From: a bacterium | GTDB lineage: Bacteria > Zixibacteria > MSB-5A5 > GN15 > FEB-12 | DNA: 64,000 nucleotides | Assembly: GCA_016708025.1 (NCBI GenBank) | Contig: JADJGQ010000002.1 | Coordinates: 868,001-932,000 of the forward strand | Reading direction: 5' to 3' | In this document: one piece after another, positions 51,367-60,004 of the stretch | How the letters are laid out: each line of letters opens with the position of its first letter | How positions within the stretch are numbered: the first letter of the stretch is position 1 | Notes under the pieces: generated by a model | Seen by the model: only the letters and a program-made list of their open reading frames with translations | Databases searched by the model: none | What the model was told of the DNA's origin: nothing | Program-made: the position numbers and the translations under genes

Positions 51367-54300
51367 TTATTTCAACAATGTCATCTTCCTTGTGTACGTG
51401 TGGTTGTCGGCTGTCAATCTCGAGAAGTAGATTCCCGACCCAACCGGATTCCCGTTGTCATCGGTGCCATCCCATATGATCCGGTGAACTCCCGCCGACT
51501 GATCCTTATCTACCAGCGTGCGTACCCGTTGACCGGCCACATTGTAGATGTGGATTTGAACCGTTGCCTGCGCTGCAAGCGCATATTCTATCGTGGTAGT
51601 CGGGTTGAACGGATTTGGATAATTCTGAGAAAGTGAATATCCGTTCGGCAAGGTTTCGCCGTCCTCATTGTTCTCCGGCTTATACATGATATTGGCCGTG
51701 GAGAGCGGTATGACCCCTGAGGCAATCAGTGTCCTGGCATTGATGCGCGACAAGTTTGACCAAAGTGTAACATCTGTTGTGTCGCCGGCCATGAACCGGT
51801 TCGCAATGAACGTAATCGCCTGACTGGCAGTGGCACCATCGGAGGTGACCACTCTGCGCAAACTGAGTCGAGACGAAGCCACATTGAGCAGGCAGGCCAA
51901 CAGATGCATTCTGGTTCGGTCGGCGATGCTTATGCTTGGATCATCGATCCACAGGCTGGCGATATCCAGAAACGTCAGAGCTCGGGTTGTTCCACCGGCA
52001 TTGGTCGCACCATCGATACGAATGGCGAAACCATCCGTCCGCGCATAAAAGTGTTCGTAGATCGTGGCTCCAAGCTGATCGATATCAGCCCGCGTCATGT
52101 CGCTCTCGACCGGCGCACCGTCTCGCATGGCGACGATCTGGCGTTTCCACCACCAGAAGTCAGCGATCGCGCCATTCGTTGCATCGCTCAATTCAAAATT
52201 GACCACCACACCATCACCGGAAAGCGCGACCGGGACCGCAGCGGGAGAGACCGACCCATAGCCAAGCGGCAGGTTCACTTCTACTACATAACCTCCGTTC
52301 GGTATCTCATCCAGGTAGTAATCACCGAAGAGATCTGTTGTGGCCGATTGAAATAGGTCGCCTTCGTCAGTGAAGAGATTGACAGTGACGCCGTGCATCG
52401 CGTTTGACCCGGCGGACACACTTCCGTGGATCCAGGCAGTCACCGGACTGCCGACTATGGTCAGTTCGCCGATGTTATTGCTCTTTGAGCACTCGGGCTT
52501 GACGACGTTGGGGTCAATGACCACAAATATCGTCCGAGGTACCGGTGCCTGAAGAACATACTGAACGGAGACTGTTCTCGATTGGCCACCGTTGATCGAT
52601 GCAATGGTCTGGTCCGAACCTATGCGAGCGCCACCCAGGAGGGGGTCGCCATTATAGAACCGGACGACCAGATTCGTCGCTGGCCGAGAGCGTGGATCGC
52701 TGTGTATCACCGCAGATAACGTGACCGTATTTCCGGGCACAGCTCCGGGATTTGAGACTGATATATCATCATCGGTCAGATAGAAATCAGTGGCCGCCCC
52801 GATCGTGACCCGGATCGATACCTGACAAACTGTTGAGCCGTTCGCATTAGTTGCAGTGACGCGATATGAGTAGAGCCCGGATGTATCCGCAGCAAATGAC
52901 AATTGATTCGCCGACCAGGATGCTCCAGGCACAGTGACCTGCGTCTGATTGGAGATCGGCAACGAGATCTGCAGTGTGGCCGGGAAGCAGGATGTCAGGT
53001 TGACTGTTCCCGATGGACAGGTAATGACCGGGGTCGGGCTCGCGACAAAATTCGCAACCACACTCTTGTTGCTGTTCATCAATACTGTTGTCGATAGTGC
53101 AGTCGGATTCGTCACGCCGCCTGTCCAGGAACTGAAAGCGTAACCCGAGGCTGGCGTGGCCGAAATGTTGACTACCGAGCCCGCAGAATGCTGGCTGGTT
53201 CCACTGGTTGGCAGGATAGTGCCGCCCGCAGTCGGAGTCCTGGACATGGTCAGTGTGTATTGGGTAGGCGAACTCGTACCGACTACAATCTTGGAGAAGT
53301 AGATATTAAACGGCCCCGTGCCGGTTCGCCAATAGACCGGAATGTAAGGAGAATTGGCCGGGACATGGAATGTCGTATTGGGGTCGCGGTTGGACTGGTT
53401 GGCGGTGTTGGTGGAGACCAGGACGGGTGCCGTCCAGGTACGCGATGACTGATTCCATTTTTTATAGTATACCATACCGCTTGCATCGCTACTAGACGTC
53501 TTCTTTATATAGAACACAAAGAGCTCTCCGCCGCGAACCGTAGAAATCGGATACCACTCTTCGTCCGTCGTGGTACTGGAGTTGTCAATGGTCTGATGGT
53601 TCCAGGCACCAGAGCCGTTGGCGTAATTTTTCCACACATGATGAAGTTGCGTACCAAGTCCAAAGATCAGATGCATGGTCGTATCATTAATGACGTTGTG
53701 AGTAAATGATCGAACATGCCCCATATTCACCGGATAGATCGCGTGATCTGGTCTCGCGACAAACGATGATCCATTCCAGAGGTAATACTGGAAGCCGCGG
53801 GGATCGTCAAGGTAGAGGACCACCAGCGCTGGATTTCCTCCGACATAGGGCATTGAACCGATCCGCACGTCATCATGTTGTGTGGCGAAGGCGGTGCCGC
53901 GCGTCCAACTGGCACCGTCGTTGTCCGAATAATTGTAGCGCACATTTTCGTTGGGGCTTCCGCCCAGCCGGGTGAACAACCAGATACGACCTGTATTCTG
54001 GACCATGATATTGGAACGATAGGCATCAGTTGTATTGGCGATCGTCACCAGCGGTCCCCGGTCGGTGTTGCTGTTGATCGGTGCATTGAACTTGCGGAAC
54101 ATGATGGTGGTGCGACCCGGCCAGGTGACGTACATATTGCCGCCGCGGCCGAATACGGAAGTGTGCATGTCGAGATAGCCTAACGGATCGACCTGTATAA
54201 GATTGGTCCCCCACGTAGTCCCACCATTGCTGGTATATGAGATATTTCCCAGCCTGTTGCTGCCGTTGCCATAAACGGCATAAAATCGATTGGGATCCGT

Positions 54301-54474
54301 CTCCGACATGTATCCTTTCCAGCGGGGGATCCCCAGCGTAGGACCGCTATTGGCTGTTGATGTCGCGATACGGATCGGCGTCGTTAATGAATCAGCTTGA
54401 ATCGGTACTCCTGTGAACAAGAGACCGAACACAAATATTGCCCCAACTATCTTCAGGAAGTCTAACTTTCGCAT
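51367..54474 (-). CDS. Exported multidomain protein with propeller, CARDB, CnaB-like and sorting domains
   Basis: 1035 residues, GAGG before ATG 54474. Signal peptide (to about 27). A beta-propeller of sialidase/BNR-like character (about 35-400; 'YTSNGGTTWGTNLIQVDPLG', NYSDNDGASWTRG, GGELFVFYIKKTSS). A Listeria-Bacteroides-type repeat (about 405-475; 'GGTILPTSGTSQHSAGSVVNISATPASGYAFSSWTGG'). An Ig-like domain, a CARDB domain (about 565-680) and a CnaB/SdrD-like domain (about 683-770). A helical segment follows (about 775-935), then the sorting domain from YSLSQNYPNPFNPTTTIEY to KMTLLK. No sialidase catalytic set could be verified. Probably a secreted binding protein. Confidence 0.9.
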   Translation of the reverse strand: MRKLDFLKIVGAIFVFGLLFTGVPIQADSLTTPIRIATSTANSGPTLGIPRWKGYMSETDPNRFYAVYGNGSNRLGNISYTSNGGTTWGTNLIQVDPLGYLDMHTSVFGRGGNMYVTWPGRTTIMFRKFNAPINSNTDRGPLVTIANTTDAYRSNIMVQNTGRIWLFTRLGGSPNENVRYNYSDNDGASWTRGTAFATQHDDVRIGSMPYVGGNPALVVLYLDDPRGFQYYLWNGSSFVARPDHAIYPVNMGHVRSFTHNVINDTTMHLIFGLGTQLHHVWKNYANGSGAWNHQTIDNSSTTTDEEWYPISTVRGGELFVFYIKKTSSSDASGMVYYKKWNQSSRTWTAPVLVSTNTANQSNRDPNTTFHVPANSPYIPVYWRTGTGPFNIYFSKIVVGTSSPTQYTLTMSRTPTAGGTILPTSGTSQHSAGSVVNISATPASGYAFSSWTGGVTNPTALSTTVLMNSNKSVVANFVASPTPVITCPSGTVNLTSCFPATLQISLPISNQTQVTVPGASWSANQLSFAADTSGLYSYRVTATNANGSTVCQVSIRVTIGAATDFYLTDDDISVSNPGAVPGNTVTLSAVIHSDPRSRPATNLVVRFYNGDPLLGGARIGSDQTIASINGGQSRTVSVQYVLQAPVPRTIFVVIDPNVVKPECSKSNNIGELTIVGSPVTAWIHGSVSAGSNAMHGVTVNLFTDEGDLFQSATTDLFGDYYLDEIPNGGYVVEVNLPLGYGSVSPAAVPVALSGDGVVVNFELSDATNGAIADFWWWKRQIVAMRDGAPVESDMTRADIDQLGATIYEHFYARTDGFAIRIDGATNAGGTTRALTFLDIASLWIDDPSISIADRTRMHLLACLLNVASSRLSLRRVVTSDGATASQAITFIANRFMAGDTTDVTLWSNLSRINARTLIASGVIPLSTANIMYKPENNEDGETLPNGYSLSQNYPNPFNPTTTIEYALAAQATVQIHIYNVAGQRVRTLVDKDQSAGVHRIIWDGTDDNGNPVGSGIYFSRLTADNHTYTRKMTLLK

Positions 54475-54546
54475 ATTTCCTCACTCGCTTTTTGACGTGA
54501 ACACACTCCCAGGTCCCCCGGAGAATCCCGGACGTACAATGGTTGC

Positions 54547-54786
54547 TCATACAATTTTTCCTCTGGCCAGATGGCGCTTTCCGACAAACATGAGTATTGC
54601 ACCGAACAACAGGACTACGGCACCCGCAAGAGGGGTGATTGGGATCCGACGCTGCTGGTCTACCTCGACGTGCAGCGGCCCCAGGTCAACGACATCTTTC
54701 GCCGATGTATAGGTGATGCCTCCATAGACGATTCCCACAATGCCGACGACAGTAAGACACGCCCCCACAATGGTGAGAACATTCAT
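54547..54786 (-). CDS. DUF3185-like two-helix membrane protein
   Basis: 79 residues: helix 1 (VLTIVGACLTVVGIVGIVYGGITYTS), a polar loop with 'KDVVDLGPLHVEVDQQRRIPITPLAGAVV', and helix 2, ending KRHLARGKIV. This matches small DUF3185-type proteins, which are stress-associated and of unknown function. GAGGAGAG upstream of ATG 54786. It follows the 49-residue gene at 54815 by 28 bases on the same strand, so they are likely one operon. Confidence 0.85.
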   Translation of the reverse strand: MNVLTIVGACLTVVGIVGIVYGGITYTSAKDVVDLGPLHVEVDQQRRIPITPLAGAVVLLFGAILMFVGKRHLARGKIV

Positions 54787-54814
54787 AACTCTCTCCTCTC
54801 TGACGCGAATTGAC

Positions 54815-54964
54815 TTAGATCACCCGTTTGCCCGAGATGATCCGCAACAACACCGCGACGATAGCGATAACGATCAGGATGTGAATGAATCCGCCAAGCA
54901 TGTACCCGGAGACCAGGCCCAAGGCCCAGAGTAGCAGTAGAATGACAGCGATTGTCCAAAGCAT
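54815..54964 (-). CDS. lmo0937-family small membrane protein
   Basis: A 49-residue gene with AAAGGAG 7 bases before ATG 54964. The protein is almost wholly hydrophobic: MLWTIAVILLLLWALGLVSG, then YMLGGFIHILIVIAIVAVLL and a basic end RIISGKRVI. This is the hallmark of the lmo0937 family (W.LGL..g....G..iHlLlviAvv...l), common in bacteria and often induced by stress. It is placed first in a small operon with the DUF3185-like gene. Confidence 0.92.
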   Translation of the reverse strand: MLWTIAVILLLLWALGLVSGYMLGGFIHILIVIAIVAVLLRIISGKRVI

Positions 54965-55331
54965 AGGTTGCTCCTTTCGAGTAAGGGTCTTCTCGAAGTG
55001 ATCCGATGCAGGTTCGCAGCGGCAGGAATTGCGCGATGCAAACGCTTTGGTAAAATATTATACAACGTGGACCGTCAATTGGTTCGCGCGTCGTGATAAA
55101 CGATCAGATAACGTGATACAGATAGTAGGCAAGTCGATGAGAGACTAATTGATAGCGATTGGGGACGGTGCGGAAAAATACTCGACTGCGACTTGATTCT
55201 CTTGAAAAACGAACTGACCGTTAATTTAACGGAGATATTGAGTCATTGCGGAGAACATTGGATAAATGTCGAACTGCCGTCATCAGCGGAGAATAGCGCG
55301 AAAGGTGCCAGCGAACAGGACTCGCGAGGGA
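54965..55331. other. Intergenic region with candidate promoter for the small membrane operon
   Basis: 367 bases without a convincing gene. A perfect minus-strand TATAAT lies at 55062-55057, about 93 bases before ATG 54964. The TTGACG nearby is only 10 bases away, so no standard -35 is present and another sigma factor or activator may be used. A plus-strand 61-codon ORF at 55193 has no ribosome site. Confidence 0.45.
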
Positions 55332-55898
55332 TCAATCAGCAAATAGGCTGTTTACATGAAAAGCCTTGTCGAATCTGACGAGCCGACGATGATATCTTAA
55401 TACCTTTTCTTGCACTTCTGCATCGTTTACACATGTCATTTCGAAGTCAACTAAGATCGTATCAATGTTCATTGGGATCTTGATAATGCCAAATCCAATA
55501 TGTCTGAACCTCGGGTTCAATGTGTCTATTTCATTATGACTGCACGCGAGAGGAAAGCGAACGGAATCCGGCAGAGTAGTCATTGTGAGAGTATCCACGC
55601 GGAAGGCGGCCTGACTTGAGCTGTCGACTCGCATCATCCGCACTACGACGCCAAACGTGTCGGTCTTAATGTTCGCCCCTTGCCACCCGGCAATGAGAGC
55701 CACCACTGCCAATTGGGCCTCCCAGCCATCTACCGTATCAACCGGCCCATACCATGCTTGTCCAAGGTCGTAGTTACCATTGGAATCTGGCTTCAGTGAG
55801 TCGAGCCTGAAGAGCCTCCAATGTTGAGTTACAGTACAACCCACGAAAAACATTGATAGGATCGTTGCCAGCGTAACCAATTTGACATGAGGTTTCAT
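55332..55898 (-). CDS. Predicted lipoprotein, function unknown
   Basis: 188 residues from ATG 55898 (the frame opens 3 codons earlier). The N-terminal signal ends in a lipobox-like SMFFVGC, so Cys lipidation is predicted. The mature domain has no family I recognise; it contains DLGQAWYGPVDTVDGWEAQLA and several amphipathic beta strands ending in RYHRRLVRFDKAFHV. AT-richer than its neighbours and flanked by gaps, it may be an accessory gene. Confidence 0.7.
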   Translation of the reverse strand: MKPHVKLVTLATILSMFFVGCTVTQHWRLFRLDSLKPDSNGNYDLGQAWYGPVDTVDGWEAQLAVVALIAGWQGANIKTDTFGVVVRMMRVDSSSQAAFRVDTLTMTTLPDSVRFPLACSHNEIDTLNPRFRHIGFGIIKIPMNIDTILVDFEMTCVNDAEVQEKVLRYHRRLVRFDKAFHVNSLFAD

Positions 55899-56065
55899 TT
55901 TCAGCACCGGACTGTTCTATAGCTCTATGTTTCTCTCATGATAGTCTCTTGGCGGCTCTTTTGAAACAGGAAATGAGTTGTTCTGGATTTAGAGGCCGAT
56001 ACAAAAAGGGCCAACGAACCTGATGAGTGACTTAAGCTCTTCCCCTTCATAAGAACTCAAAAGTA

Positions 56066-56154
56066 TGGCGGAGGAGGTAGGATTCGAACCCACGGTACCT
56101 TTAGAGTACAACGGTTTTCAAGACCGCCGCTTTCGACCGCTCAGCCACTCCTCC
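56066..56154 (-). tRNA. tRNA-Ser (anticodon TGA)
   Basis: Type II tRNA with a long variable arm. Acceptor stem GGAGGAG with CTCCTCC, D-arm GGCTGAGCGGTCGAAAGC, anticodon loop CTTGAAA giving TGA, variable arm after the anticodon stem, T-arm GGGTTCGAATCC, discriminator G, and CCA encoded (56066-56068). TTGACT at 56210-56205 and a TTAACT/AACTTA element about 16 bases further form a likely promoter. Confidence 0.96.
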
Positions 56155-56489
56155 GATTCGGAAATGTCGGTCAGACCACACTAAGTTAACTCGCTGTCGG
56201 CGTAAGTCAAGTGGGCAGTGAAGTGGCTTTTGCGGTGCCGTCGGGTGGGGGATTGCTTCACCCTCCGGAGGGGGGCGGCGGGATGTAAGGTGTAATCGCT
56301 GGCCGGACGGTTCGCAATGACGACTCGCGGGAGGCGGGCGACGGTTCATAATGTCGGATGCGGGAGGAGATTGAGACAGCACGTGAGAGAGCCCTCGGGA
56401 GAGCCAGTAAAAATGGAACCCCGCTTCTGGGCTTGATGTTGAACCCGATTATGGATATCTTTGCCGAAGAACATGGCGAAAGGAATATC
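56155..56489. other. Intergenic region with a MITE-like repeat remnant
   Basis: 335 bases between tRNA-Ser and the CoA-binding gene. The first 55 bases hold the tRNA promoter. From 56249 to 56323 the ends GGATTGCTTC and TCGCAATGACG flank GC-rich DNA; these are the two conserved ends of a small repeat found between genes in many unrelated bacteria. No protein gene is apparent upstream of 56490. Confidence 0.45.
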
Positions 56490-56870
56490 ATGACCAGAGC
56501 GAAAGCGCATGCCCGGGTAGCGGTGCTCGGCGCCTCCCCCAAGGAAGACCGCTATTCCTTTAAAGCGGTCAAGATGCTCAAAGAATACGGTCATCAACCG
56601 GTCCCGGTTCATCCGGCTGGCCATGTCGTTGATGGCGATGTTTCCAAGAAGTCGCTGGATGAGATCACGGAGCCGGTGGATACCCTGACGATGTATGTCG
56701 GGCCGGATATCTCAGATAAAGAACTGGATAAGATCCTGAAGCTGAAACCGCGGCGGGTGATCTTTAATCCGGGGGCTGAGAACGATGCGCTGGCCTCGAA
56801 ACTGGAAGCTGCCGGGATCGAAGTTGTGATGGCGTGCACACTGGTGATGCTTCGGTCTGACCAGTTCTGA
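56490..56870 (+). CDS. CoA-binding domain protein (YccU-like)
   Basis: 126 residues from ATG 56490, with AAAGGA 7 bases upstream; the frame runs back to 56358 but without a ribosome site. Rossmann-type CoA-binding fold: 'HARVAVLGASPKEDRYSFKAVKMLKEYGHQPVPVHP' at the start and RVIFNPGAENDALASKLEAAGIEVVMACTLVML at the end. Full length for the single-domain family, related to the CoA-binding domain of succinyl-CoA synthetase but lacking the ligase part. Physiological role unknown. Convergent with endonuclease IV, 8 bases between the stops. Confidence 0.9.
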   Translation: MTRAKAHARVAVLGASPKEDRYSFKAVKMLKEYGHQPVPVHPAGHVVDGDVSKKSLDEITEPVDTLTMYVGPDISDKELDKILKLKPRRVIFNPGAENDALASKLEAAGIEVVMACTLVMLRSDQF

Positions 56871-56878
56871 TCACTGCG

Positions 56879-57727
56879 CTATTTTTTGATCAGACTACGA
56901 AGTAACGCCAGATTTTTGATATCTTCCTCGAGATCCTCCTCTTTGGGGGTCTCGAGCACCATCGGGATCTTCGCCAGCTTTTTGTCATTTAGAATATTCC
57001 GGAATGCTTCGATCCCGATCTTCCCTTCCCCAATATGCTCGTGCCGGTCTTTCTTTTCTCCAAGCTCCTTCTTGCTGTCATTGAGATGCATGACGCGAAG
57101 GCGGTCGAGCCCGACTGTCTCTTCAAACTTCTTCATGGTCGCCTTATAGTCGGCTGGATCGGTGATCGGATAGCCAGCCGAAAAAATATGGCAGGTGTCG
57201 ACACAAACACCAATGTGGGACTTCTCCTTCACCCCTGCAATCATATAGGCGAGCTGTTCAAACGTATAGCCGAGGTTCGACCCCTGCCCGGCGGTCGCCT
57301 CAAGACAGACTGTCACCGTGTTGTCTTTTAACTCCGCGAACAGCTTGTTCAGGTTGGCAATGATCCGGTCCATCCCTTCCTGTTCACCGGAGCCGACATG
57401 CGAGCCGGGGTGAACAACCAGATTGGGGATCTTGAGCATCGCACAACGTTCCATCTCAAGCTTAAATGACTCGTAAGATTTGAGATTCAGATCCTTGTCG
57501 GGAGAGGCGAGATTGATCAAGTAACTGGCATGCGAACAGGCCACCGTGATCTTGGTCTCCTCGATCGCCTTGAAGAACTTATCCAGCTCGTCCTGCTCGA
57601 TCGGTTTGGCGCGCCACTGACTGTTCGCTTTGTTGAACATCTGGATGGTATCGCAGGTTGCCTTTTGACCGCGGTAGATGGCGTTAAACGCGCCGCCGGC
57701 ATTGGATTCATGTGCGCCAAGGAGCAT
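56879..57727 (-). CDS. nfo: Endonuclease IV (AP endonuclease)
   Basis: 282 residues, normal length. A TIM-barrel metalloenzyme that cleaves 5' to abasic sites in base excision repair, with three Zn2+. Motifs: LLGAHESNAGG (start), TIQMFNKANSQW, CSHASYLINLASP, LVVHPGSHVG, VCLEATAGQGSNLG, GVCVDTCHIFSAGY, VMHLNDSKKELGEKKDRHEHIGEG and MVLETP. All expected His/Asp/Glu zinc ligands appear present. It stands alone between convergent and co-directional neighbours with no recognisable SOS box. Confidence 0.97.
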   Translation of the reverse strand: MLLGAHESNAGGAFNAIYRGQKATCDTIQMFNKANSQWRAKPIEQDELDKFFKAIEETKITVACSHASYLINLASPDKDLNLKSYESFKLEMERCAMLKIPNLVVHPGSHVGSGEQEGMDRIIANLNKLFAELKDNTVTVCLEATAGQGSNLGYTFEQLAYMIAGVKEKSHIGVCVDTCHIFSAGYPITDPADYKATMKKFEETVGLDRLRVMHLNDSKKELGEKKDRHEHIGEGKIGIEAFRNILNDKKLAKIPMVLETPKEEDLEEDIKNLALLRSLIKK

Positions 57728-57838
57728 TTCAGGTCATTCCCTTATAATAGTTCGTGTCTCTTCCACAAGATAGCCAGACAGCCCCGGCGAGGCAAGCCTG
57801 CCCGGGCAAAAAGAGAGTGGACTGCTCTATTTTGTGAC

Positions 57839-59263
57839 TCACCGGGGATTAAGCGCAAGGAATTTTGGCTCGGTCATATCCTCGATCGCGTACCGAACCC
57901 CTTCGCGCCCGATCCCGGAACCCTTGACCCCGCCATACGGCATATGGTCGACGCGGTAAGTCGGTACATCATTAATTATCACGCCGCCGGTCTCGATCCG
58001 TTTGAATCCATACATGATGTCGTTCATGCGATTGGTGAAGAGTCCGGCCTGCAGGCCGAACGCGGAATCATTGACCATGGCGACCGCGTCTGAAAATTCA
58101 CGGTAGCCGTTCACCACCGCCACCGGGGCGAAGAGCTCATTCCGGCAGACTTCCATTTCGGGTCTGACATTAGAGAGCAGGGTCGGTTGTAGCTGCAGGC
58201 CCTCGGCCTTTCCGCCGCAGAGCAGCTTTGCGCCGGCTTTGACTGCCTGCTCGATCCACTCTGTTGTACGCGCCACGGCCTGAGTGTCAACCAGGGTACC
58301 GATATCTGTGCTTGGGTCCGTTGGGTCGCCTACTTTGAGATTGGCGATCTTTGCCAGGAACATCGAGACAAACTTTTCGCGGATCGAATCCTGCACGAAT
58401 ATTCTCTGCACAGAGATACAGGATTGCCCCGCTACTCCAAACGCGCCGAAGAGGAGTCGGGTGGTGGCGTAATCGAGATCGGCATCCTCGGCAATGATCA
58501 CTCCGGCATTCCCACCCAGTTCGAGCACTACCGGTTTCTGGCCGGAATTAGCTTTGATCCACCAACCGATCTCGGCCGAGCCGGTGAACGTGATCAGCTT
58601 GACTCTGGGATCGGTGAGCAATGGTGCGGCATCGGCCGCCGAGCCGGGAAGTATCGATATCGCCCCCTTGGGGTAGTCAGTCTGCGCGATCAACTCAGCC
58701 AACATGAGCGCAATGATCGGAGTCTTGGAAGCTGGCTTGAGGACTATCGCGTTTCCGGACGCGATCGCCGGTCCGATCTTATGAGCCACCAGATTGAGCG
58801 GGAAATTGAACGGCGTGATCCCGGCAATAACACCGCGCGGGAATCGTCGGGCCAGACCAAATCGTCCCTCAGAACCGGGGATCCAGTCGAGATCAATGAT
58901 CTCTCCACCGATCCGCTTCGCTTCCTCGGCCGAAGTTCGTAAGAGGGCAATCGCGCGACTGACCTCAACCCGCGACTCCTTGATCGCTTTACCCAGTTCC
59001 TTAGTCATCATCTGGGCGAACTCTTCGGCCCGCTGTTCGAGCAGATTGGCTATCTTGCGGCAGACAGCTTCGCGGCGATAGACCGGGAGTTCGCGAGTCT
59101 CCGCAAAGGCAGAATCAGCGAGTTCTATGGCGCAGCTGAAATCAGCGGACGTTGCTTTGGCCACCTGACCAACTACAGAATTATCCCATGGATACTTGAC
59201 AGTAATACTGTCGGGTGAGGTTTTCCATTCGCCGCCGAGAAACATGCCAAAGTTTTGAGACAT
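57839..59263 (-). CDS. Aldehyde dehydrogenase (NAD(P)-dependent)
   Basis: 474 residues from ATG 59263, which has GGAGCGGAG upstream; the frame stays open for 80 more codons but that part is not ALDH-like. Motifs: 'GVIAGITPFNFPLNLVAHKIGPAIASGNAIVLKPA' (cofactor binding), FTGSAEIGWWIKA, catalytic Glu in LELGGNAGV, and catalytic Cys in GVAGQSCISVQRIFV. The C-terminus (VRYAIEDMTEPKFLALNPR) resembles non-phosphorylating GAPDH/lactaldehyde dehydrogenase-type enzymes rather than class-1 ALDHs. It oxidises an aldehyde to the acid; the exact substrate is not assigned. Confidence 0.95.
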   Translation of the reverse strand: MSQNFGMFLGGEWKTSPDSITVKYPWDNSVVGQVAKATSADFSCAIELADSAFAETRELPVYRREAVCRKIANLLEQRAEEFAQMMTKELGKAIKESRVEVSRAIALLRTSAEEAKRIGGEIIDLDWIPGSEGRFGLARRFPRGVIAGITPFNFPLNLVAHKIGPAIASGNAIVLKPASKTPIIALMLAELIAQTDYPKGAISILPGSAADAAPLLTDPRVKLITFTGSAEIGWWIKANSGQKPVVLELGGNAGVIIAEDADLDYATTRLLFGAFGVAGQSCISVQRIFVQDSIREKFVSMFLAKIANLKVGDPTDPSTDIGTLVDTQAVARTTEWIEQAVKAGAKLLCGGKAEGLQLQPTLLSNVRPEMEVCRNELFAPVAVVNGYREFSDAVAMVNDSAFGLQAGLFTNRMNDIMYGFKRIETGGVIINDVPTYRVDHMPYGGVKGSGIGREGVRYAIEDMTEPKFLALNPR

Positions 59264-59628
59264 ACTCCGCTCCGAGGTCTGACTGAGGTTTGCTAGCAGT
59301 CTATAATATGAAGGGGGAGAAAGAAACTCAATGTCGTTCTGGCACTCCTGACAATCTGCGCTCTGACAGGGAGATATGTGAGAGAACAACTTGCGGTGCG
59401 CAAGTATGGGAAGAACCCAACAGTCTGTTGGTCGGATGAGGCTGATGGAGGGGTCAAATAACAGGGGAGAGCCACCCCTCGTTGTCAGGCGCTCTGCAGT
59501 CACCAGATTCCTTCTTTCGGTATCTACATGAGATGCAACAGCCTACCACGGGGAAATATGGACATCCCTAATCTGCCGGCTGGTCGGCACGCGGTTTACA
59601 TTCATTCTGGCCAAAGAGGAAAAGGCAC
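59264..59628 (+). other. Intergenic region upstream of the pilin operon
   Basis: 365 bases between divergent genes. The minus-strand frame of the dehydrogenase is open here but does not look coding. GGCACGCGGTTTACA at about 59586-59600 is a poor match to a -24/-12 promoter: the GC of TTGC is missing. AGAGGAAAAGG before ATG 59629 is the ribosome site. Nothing else recognised. Confidence 0.4.
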
Positions 59629-59994
59629 ATGAAACGAATAGACCTGAAATCCAATCGCGGCATCTCCATCCTTGAAGTGCTCATTGCCATGGTGGTGCTC
59701 AGTTTATCCCTGCTCTTGCTGTTGAACATGGCGATGGTCGCCCTCGACGGCAACGACTGGTCGAACAAAACTTCGCTGGCCACCCAGCTTCTCCAGGAAA
59801 AACTGGAGCAGCTCCGTGTTGATCCTGATCCGGCCAGCGGAGTGGATACGGCCTCTGGTGTCACGCGCACCTGGACCGTCAGCACTGTCGCCTCGCATCT
59901 GCGTCGCGTTGATGTTGGCGTCACCTGGGAAGACGTCCGCCAGAAAACCAAGACAAACACGATGACGGCTTATATCAAAACCGAAGCGGAATAG
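59629..59994 (+). CDS. PilV-like type IV minor pilin
   Basis: 121 residues. A short basic leader MKRIDLKSNRG is followed by the prepilin motif G|ISILEVLIAMVVLSLSLLLLLNMAM, with Glu at position +5 of the mature protein, so PilD-type cleavage and methylation are expected. The hydrophobic N-terminal helix joins the pilus core. The globular part is short ('QEKLEQLRVDPDPASGVDTASG', TRTWTVSTVASHLRRVDVGVTWED), as in PilV/GspI-like minor pilins. First gene of the operon PilV-PilW-PilW-PilX. The spacing to the next gene is 10 bases. Confidence 0.92.
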   Translation: MKRIDLKSNRGISILEVLIAMVVLSLSLLLLLNMAMVALDGNDWSNKTSLATQLLQEKLEQLRVDPDPASGVDTASGVTRTWTVSTVASHLRRVDVGVTWEDVRQKTKTNTMTAYIKTEAE

Positions 59995-60004
59995 GTAACT
60001 CGCC

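Noticed and set aside
59264..59503. 80-codon N-terminal extension of the aldehyde dehydrogenase
   Set aside because: Not ALDH-like; ATG 59263 has a ribosome site and gives the standard length.
59580..59605. Sigma54 promoter ahead of the pilV operon
   Set aside because: GGCACGCGGTTTACA lacks the invariant GC of the -12 element.
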